Made by a program: the position numbers and the translations under genes. This document shows, in pieces, positions 60,030 through 64,000 of a stretch of DNA of 64,000 nucleotides. Location: NCBI GenBank assembly GCA_963833835.1, contig CAWHZI010000012.1, positions 62,001-126,000 of the forward strand, read 5' to 3'. The DNA comes from Bog-532 sp963833835. Its GTDB lineage: Bacteria; Actinomycetota; Actinomycetes; Streptosporangiales; Streptosporangiaceae. How positions within the stretch are numbered: position 1 is the first letter of the stretch; the number at the start of each line of letters is the position of its first letter. The notes under the pieces were generated by a model. That model was not told the origin of the DNA. It saw only the letters and a program-made list of their open reading frames with translations, and did no database searches.

Positions 60030-60905
60030 CTAGCGGACCTGCGCCACGAAGCGCGCGGTCTCCTCGGCGATCTGCGCCAGCTGGCGTGCCGGGTCCTCGT
60101 CGCGTTCGCACACCACCCGCAGTGACGCGTCCGGCAGGGCGGCCACGGTGGCTTCGGCCAGCGCAAGCGGATGCACCGGATCACGCGGCGCCCCCACGAC
60201 CAGCGCCGGCTGCCGGACCTGGCCGAGGGCGGCGGTGCTGGAGCTGGGCGCGGAGTGCGGTATCCGGTCGAGCCGGACCGCACGCTCGGTGGCGTAAGGA
60301 GCGGTGAACTGCCCCCGCAAGCTGGCCGCCGCCGCCGGTGACTGCGCCTGGACGGTCCGGTACAGGCCGCTGCGCTCGAACCGGGTCAGGCCAGCGGCGG
60401 CTCCGTGCGCCCGCAGCAGGCCGGCCATCAGCGGGTACGCGGCCAGGTGCGGCGGCATCGGGCGGTCCAGCCAGGCGGGCCGGATCAGGGCCAGCGCCAC
60501 CACCCGTTCGGGATAGCTGATAGCCAGGTTCAGCGCGATGCCCGCGCCCATGGAGACGCCGACCGCCACCACCGGGCGGGTCAGGCCCAGCCGGTCCAGC
60601 AGGGCGATGACGTCATCAGCCAGGCCGTCGAAGGTGAAGGCGTCCTCCGGCCCGATGTAGCTGGTGGCGCCGTGGGCCCGTAGGTCGGGCGCGATGCGGC
60701 GCAGGCCGTCGGTGGCGTCCAGGTAGCCCCAGGGCTGGGCGCAGTCACCACCCAGGCCGTGCAGCAGCAGGACGGGCTGACGTGAGGCCGGCCCGGGCCG
60801 CCACGGTCCTGGGCCGGGAGACCGGGAGCCCGTGCCGTCGTGCCGGAAGTGGGCCAGCCGGGCGTAGCGGGCCGCTTCCAGGCGGGCGGGCGCCGTCGCG
60901 GTCAT
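60030..60905 (-). CDS. Alpha/beta hydrolase, catalytic His not evident
   Basis: The 291-residue protein has the fold core: VLLLHGLGGDCAQPW, RIAPDLRAHGAT and the nucleophile elbow VAVGVSMGAGIALNLA (about residue 120). The Asp is plausible in VVGAPRDPVHP. At the usual place of the His, after the last strand, there is VVCERDEDPARQL with no His. The protein may therefore be inactive or use another residue. It starts 4 bases inside the isomerase gene (ATGA). Last gene of the sugar operon. Confidence 0.82.
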   Translation of the reverse strand: MTATAPARLEAARYARLAHFRHDGTGSRSPGPGPWRPGPASRQPVLLLHGLGGDCAQPWGYLDATDGLRRIAPDLRAHGATSYIGPEDAFTFDGLADDVIALLDRLGLTRPVVAVGVSMGAGIALNLAISYPERVVALALIRPAWLDRPMPPHLAAYPLMAGLLRAHGAAAGLTRFERSGLYRTVQAQSPAAAASLRGQFTAPYATERAVRLDRIPHSAPSSSTAALGQVRQPALVVGAPRDPVHPLALAEATVAALPDASLRVVCERDEDPARQLAQIAEETARFVAQVR

Positions 60906-61807
60906 GGCCGCGGCTCGGGCACCCGTAGTCCGCCCGCGCCCGCCGCCTCGGCCTGCGCCAGCAGGAAGTCCCGGACCCGGGCGACATCATCTTCGGCCGC
61001 GTCCTGGACGATCAGCGGGGTGCCCGCGGGCATCCCGGCCAGCAGCCGGAACACAAGCTGGTAGTCCAGCAGCCCGGTGCCAGCGGCGGCGTATCCGGAC
61101 TCGACGACGTCCTTGGCGTGCACACAGAAGATCGAGCCGGCCAGCAGGCTGGCTGCTTCGGCCAGGATGAGATCCTGCCGCCCGGCGGTTGCCACCGTGA
61201 CCAGGTTGGCCGGGTCCAGGATGATCCCGGTGAGCCCGGCGTCGCCGCCCAGTTCGTCCAGCAGCCGGCGGGCCCGGGCCGCGTCGGCCACGACGTTGCC
61301 GGGCTCGGGCTCGATGCCCAGCCGCACCCCGGCCGCGGCCGCCGCGGGCAGCAGCCGGTCCAGGGTGGCGCGCAGGTCGTCCCAGGCCGCGGGCTCATCG
61401 TTGCCGGGATCGCGCCGCCACATGTTGTCCGGGTCCCGGCTCCCTGTGCACAGGGTGACCGCCGTGGCCCCGAGCTCGGGGGCCCGGCCGATCAGCGCAA
61501 CCGCCGCCTCGGTCTGGGCCGCGCGGATCACCGGGTCGGGATGGATCATGTTGTAGGAGGCGGACAGGCCCCAGATGCCGATGCCCCGCTCGTCGAAGGC
61601 CTGCCGGACCGGGCCGAAGTCCAGCTGGCCGTGCTCGGCCGGCGCGGGCAGGGTCGGCAGCCCCACGGCGGACAGGTTGAGCTGGACCAGGCCGTAACCG
61701 GCAGCGGATACGGCCGTGGCCACCTCGTCCGCGCTGGACCGGGGGAAGGTACGGGCGAAGATCCCCAGGTCGTGCCGCCCGGTCCCGGCGTCGCCATCGG
61801 CGCTCAC
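60902..61807 (-). CDS. Sugar phosphate isomerase/epimerase (TIM barrel, AP-endonuclease-2 fold)
   Basis: The 301-residue TIM-barrel protein of the IolE/hydroxypyruvate isomerase type has LGIFARTFPRSSADEVATAV at the N-terminus. Metal-ligand candidates are Glu in LGIEPEPGNVV, Asp in GIILDPANLV, His in IFCVHAKDVV, and the later region YQLVFRLLAG. It is likely to isomerise a keto sugar or inositol derivative. It starts inside the stop of the dehydrogenase gene (ATGA overlap). Confidence 0.87.
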   Translation of the reverse strand: MSADGDAGTGRHDLGIFARTFPRSSADEVATAVSAAGYGLVQLNLSAVGLPTLPAPAEHGQLDFGPVRQAFDERGIGIWGLSASYNMIHPDPVIRAAQTEAAVALIGRAPELGATAVTLCTGSRDPDNMWRRDPGNDEPAAWDDLRATLDRLLPAAAAAGVRLGIEPEPGNVVADAARARRLLDELGGDAGLTGIILDPANLVTVATAGRQDLILAEAASLLAGSIFCVHAKDVVESGYAAAGTGLLDYQLVFRLLAGMPAGTPLIVQDAAEDDVARVRDFLLAQAEAAGAGGLRVPEPRP

Positions 61808-62868
61808 GGCGTGACTTCCGCGCCGGACTGGGCCGCGCTCGACGTGACCGCCTCGATCAGCCGCAGCGCCTGCACGCCGTCCTCGCCCGACGGATCGGTG
61901 GCGGTGCCGGTGCGGACCGCCTGGGCGAAGGCTTCGGCCTGGCGCTGGTAGGAATCGCTCGCCCCGAACTCGGGCGACCGCCAGATGCCGTCTTCCTCGC
62001 TGAACACCCGCACCGAACTGGCCCGCCGGAAGAACGGGAAGTAGGACTGGATGCTCACGTGCCCGCGCTCGCCATAGATCTCGAAGCCCTCGGAGTAGTC
62101 TGAGTGCACGTTGGCGCTGATTTCGAAGCTGGTCAGACCGCCACTGGTCAGCCGGCCGGACCCGTGCCAGCTGTAGTCGGAGCCGACATGGGCCACGCGG
62201 GCCTGGACCGCGGCCACATCACCGGCCAGATACCGCAGCGTGTCGAAGACGTGCGCGCCGTGCGTGGCCAGCAGGTAGCGCTGACGGTCGGCCTTGAACT
62301 CCGCTTCGTGGCGGCGGACGTCCTCGTCCACGACCAGGAACGGGAACAGGGCCTGCTCGGTCGGCGGCCGGAACCGGGAGTGCACCCGGTACCAGCAGGT
62401 GACGCTGAGCACCGGCCCGAGCTCGGCCACCGCACTGCGGGCGTAGTTGATCCCCGGATCGTGCCGCCGCATCGCGCCGATCTGCAGCTTCAGCCCGCGG
62501 TCGGTAGCTAGCCGGGTCAGCTCGGCGGCCTGCTCGCTGGTGCTCGCGGCGGGCTTTTCCATCAGCACGTGCTTGCCCGCCGACAGGGCTTCCGCCCCGA
62601 TGGGCAGGTGCAGCCGGTCCGGGACCGCGATCAGCACGGCCTCGATGTCCTGGGCCAGCAGATCGCTGACGTCGGTGAAGCTGGGGACCCCGTATCTGGC
62701 TCCCACTCCTTTGGCCAGGGAGGGGCTACGGTCGCTGACCCCGGATAGGGCTATCGTCTCGGCCTTGGCCAGGGCCGGGAGATGCGCAACCTGGGCGATC
62801 CGGCCGCAGCCGATCACCCCGAGCCGCAGCGGGCGCTCCCAGGGCTGGCTAACACTGTCAATGCTCAT
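61804..62868 (-). CDS. Gfo/Idh/MocA-family oxidoreductase
   Basis: The 354-residue NAD(P)-dependent dehydrogenase has the Rossmann motif LGVIGCGRIAQVAHLPAL (about 15-32), EKPAAS (Lys of the Glu-Lys-Pro active-site motif, about 104) and IGAMRRHDPGINYA. The C-terminal beta-sheet domain has GLTSFEISANVHSDYSEGF. It oxidises or reduces a sugar, inositol or amino-sugar; the exact substrate is unknown. It overlaps both neighbours by 4 bases, so the operon is translationally coupled. Confidence 0.9.
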   Translation of the reverse strand: MSIDSVSQPWERPLRLGVIGCGRIAQVAHLPALAKAETIALSGVSDRSPSLAKGVGARYGVPSFTDVSDLLAQDIEAVLIAVPDRLHLPIGAEALSAGKHVLMEKPAASTSEQAAELTRLATDRGLKLQIGAMRRHDPGINYARSAVAELGPVLSVTCWYRVHSRFRPPTEQALFPFLVVDEDVRRHEAEFKADRQRYLLATHGAHVFDTLRYLAGDVAAVQARVAHVGSDYSWHGSGRLTSGGLTSFEISANVHSDYSEGFEIYGERGHVSIQSYFPFFRRASSVRVFSEEDGIWRSPEFGASDSYQRQAEAFAQAVRTGTATDPSGEDGVQALRLIEAVTSSAAQSGAEVTP

Positions 62869-63914
62869 GCTGATGCTCCTGCAGGAGTATGGCTGCCGAT
62901 GAGATCGGTCATATCGGGAAGGTAGGACGCGCCCAGCGCGCCCGCGTCGGCGCCGCAGGTGGCCAGGCGGACCGGGGGAGCGGCGACGACGTTACTCAGC
63001 GGGGTGGCTTCGGCCAGAGCCTGGCGGGCCGGGATGAGGACCAGGTCGGTGGCCCCGGCGGCCAGTCCGCCGCCCAGCAGCACCAGGTCCGGGTTGAGCA
63101 CGGGGACCAGCCGAGCCACGGCCCGTCCAACCGCTTCGCCCGCCGCGGCCAGGGCGCGGGTGGCTTCGGGGGCGCCGGCCCGGGCCGCCGCCACCACGTC
63201 TTCGGCGGTCAGCGGCTCCGTTCCCGGGCCGGCAAGTTTGGCCCGGGCAGCCTGCCGGGCCACGGCCGGGCCGCTGGCGTAGATCTCCAGGCAGCCGCGC
63301 CCGCCGCAGGCACACGGCGGCCCGTCGTCGGCCGAGGGCAGGTGCCCGAGCTCGCCGGCCAGGCCCGCGGCCCCGGTGAGCAGGCGGCCCGAGGCCACGA
63401 TGCCGCCGCCGACACCCGTGCCCAGGGTCAGCATGACCAGCATCCGGGCCTGCCGGCCGGCCCCGGCGCGCGCCTCGGCCAGGGCGGCCGCGTTGCCGTC
63501 GTTATCCACCGTCACCGCAATTCCGAGCCGCCGTTCCAGATCGGGACGTAGCGGCGCGCCGGTGACCCCGAGATTGGCTGCGGCGATCAGCTGCTCCCGG
63601 TCGGCCGAGAGCCAGCCCGCCACGGCCACTCCGGCCGCCCGCACCGGGCGCGGGGCGATGGCCTGCTGGCACTGGGCCACGACCTGCTCCAGCAGGGCCA
63701 GCACCGCCGGGTAACCGCGGGCCGTGTGCCGGACCTTGACCCGGTACAGCACGCCGTCCGGGCCGGTGACGACGGCACGGACCGTGCTGCCGCCCAGATC
63801 GAGCCCGAGCAGTGCTGGTTCAAGCTGGGCTGGTTCAAGCTGGGCTGGTTCAAGCTGGGCTGGCTCAAACCGGGCTGGCTCCAGCCGGGCCGGCCCGGTG
63901 GCCGGCCCGGTCAT
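62865..63914 (-). CDS. ROK-family sugar kinase with repeat-encoded N-terminal tail
   Basis: The 349-residue kinase has LLGLDLGGSTVRAVV (phosphate 1), TLGTGVGGGIVASGR (phosphate 2), AGLAGELGHLP and the ROK zinc motif CACGGRGCLEIYAS. It phosphorylates a hexose or amino-hexose. The first 34 residues are an unusual tandem of EPAxLEPAQL units coded by a 15-bp repeat; the fold starts only after them. The tail is probably dispensable. It starts in the stop of the gene upstream (TGATG). Confidence 0.9.
   Translation of the reverse strand: MTGPATGPARLEPARFEPAQLEPAQLEPAQLEPALLGLDLGGSTVRAVVTGPDGVLYRVKVRHTARGYPAVLALLEQVVAQCQQAIAPRPVRAAGVAVAGWLSADREQLIAAANLGVTGAPLRPDLERRLGIAVTVDNDGNAAALAEARAGAGRQARMLVMLTLGTGVGGGIVASGRLLTGAAGLAGELGHLPSADDGPPCACGGRGCLEIYASGPAVARQAARAKLAGPGTEPLTAEDVVAAARAGAPEATRALAAAGEAVGRAVARLVPVLNPDLVLLGGGLAAGATDLVLIPARQALAEATPLSNVVAAPPVRLATCGADAGALGASYLPDMTDLIGSHTPAGASA
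63817..63891 (-). repeat. 15-bp coding tandem repeat, five copies
   Basis: Five units of a 15-bp sequence (three exact GGTTCAAGCTGGGCT copies on the plus strand, two diverged) encode the (A)QLEPAQLEP tail of the ROK kinase. Because the unit is a multiple of 3, slippage keeps the frame. Confidence 0.85.
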
Positions 63915-64000
63915 CAGGCTTCCGCCAGCTCGGACAGCACCGCCTCCAGGCCGGGAGCCAGGGCCGCGCTCACGTCCGCGGACGGTGCCGGCGGGATCGG
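63914..64000 (-). CDS. C-terminal end of a further operon gene, cut by window edge
   Basis: Only the last 28 residues are visible (ending APGLEAVLSELAEA, then TGA at 63914-63916). The stop overlaps the ROK start. The fragment is helical and acidic, and I cannot assign a family. By position it is the next gene upstream in the sugar operon. Confidence 0.6.
   Translation of the reverse strand, partial: PIPPAPSADVSAALAPGLEAVLSELAEA

Overview
This is a very high-GC window with dense, largely co-oriented genes, frequent GTG starts, and ATGA/GTGA stop-start overlaps. It belongs to a mycelial, probably sporulating actinomycete. The SsgA-like regulator, CU044_5270-type anti-sigma-like protein, MmyB-type XRE regulator, decaprenyl-phosphoryl-arabinose genes and Tat genes suggest a Streptosporangiales-like lineage. 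I cannot name the species from the sequence alone.

Left part (1-15 kb). A lower-GC membrane-protein gene runs off the left edge. Then come a frameshifted pyrD, a zinc-ribbon protein, a metallo-beta-lactamase remnant that has lost its active site, and a large fused heterodimer-type ABC exporter. Divergent from the exporter is the sbcD-sbcC nuclease pair. Next are a repetitive secreted Pro/Gly protein with a strong terminator, a lipoprotein-like protein, a small GNAT protein and a YrdB protein. Two sites (near 650-690 and 13684-13740) carry members of a palindromic repeat family built on GGCAATG-NNN-CATTGCC.

15-32 kb is mainly metabolism. A dienelactone-hydrolase-like gene and an MmyB-type regulator flank a direct-repeat operator. 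Then come ilvA with an S4 RNA-binding protein, a transglutaminase-like/DUF6328/aldo-keto reductase/thioesterase run, a cytoplasmic-looking lipase, and an MBL hydrolase and CGNR regulator whose promoters share one inverted-repeat operator. A branched-chain keto-acid dehydrogenase operon (E1alpha-E1beta-E2) stands divergent from an Lrp/AsnC regulator. tatC-tatA and tatB bracket a ferritin-like protein that carries a twin-arginine signal.

32-45 kb holds two well-formed modules. The first is an overlapping operon of a phosphodiester glycosidase, DPPR synthase (UbiA family), DprE1 and DprE2, which would make decaprenylphosphoryl arabinose. The second is a two-component system followed by a membrane-anchored Pro-rich protein, a ferric-reductase-like membrane protein, a NuoF/SLBB-like flavoprotein (frameshifted), a 3-Cys ferredoxin, a cytochrome-b-like protein and a VIT protein. 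This looks like an inducible transmembrane electron-transfer chain and is the best candidate in the window for an undescribed system.

44.7-49.5 kb holds four tRNA genes (Val-GAC, Cys, Gly, Val-CAC), an endonuclease VII-like HNH gene sitting between tRNAs, a GH25 muramidase, hutH and an SsgA-like regulator. 49.5-64 kb carries an MFS transporter, a DUF2252 protein, an ECF sigma/anti-sigma-like pair, several one-gene regulator units (PadR, TetR, GntR) and a sugar-catabolism operon (ROK kinase, Gfo/Idh/MocA dehydrogenase, TIM-barrel isomerase, alpha/beta hydrolase) continuing past the right edge.

Three otherwise intact genes (pyrD, the E1alpha gene, the NuoF-like gene) each need removal of one C from a short C run to read through. 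This pattern points to consensus indels in the assembly rather than three independent gene losses.
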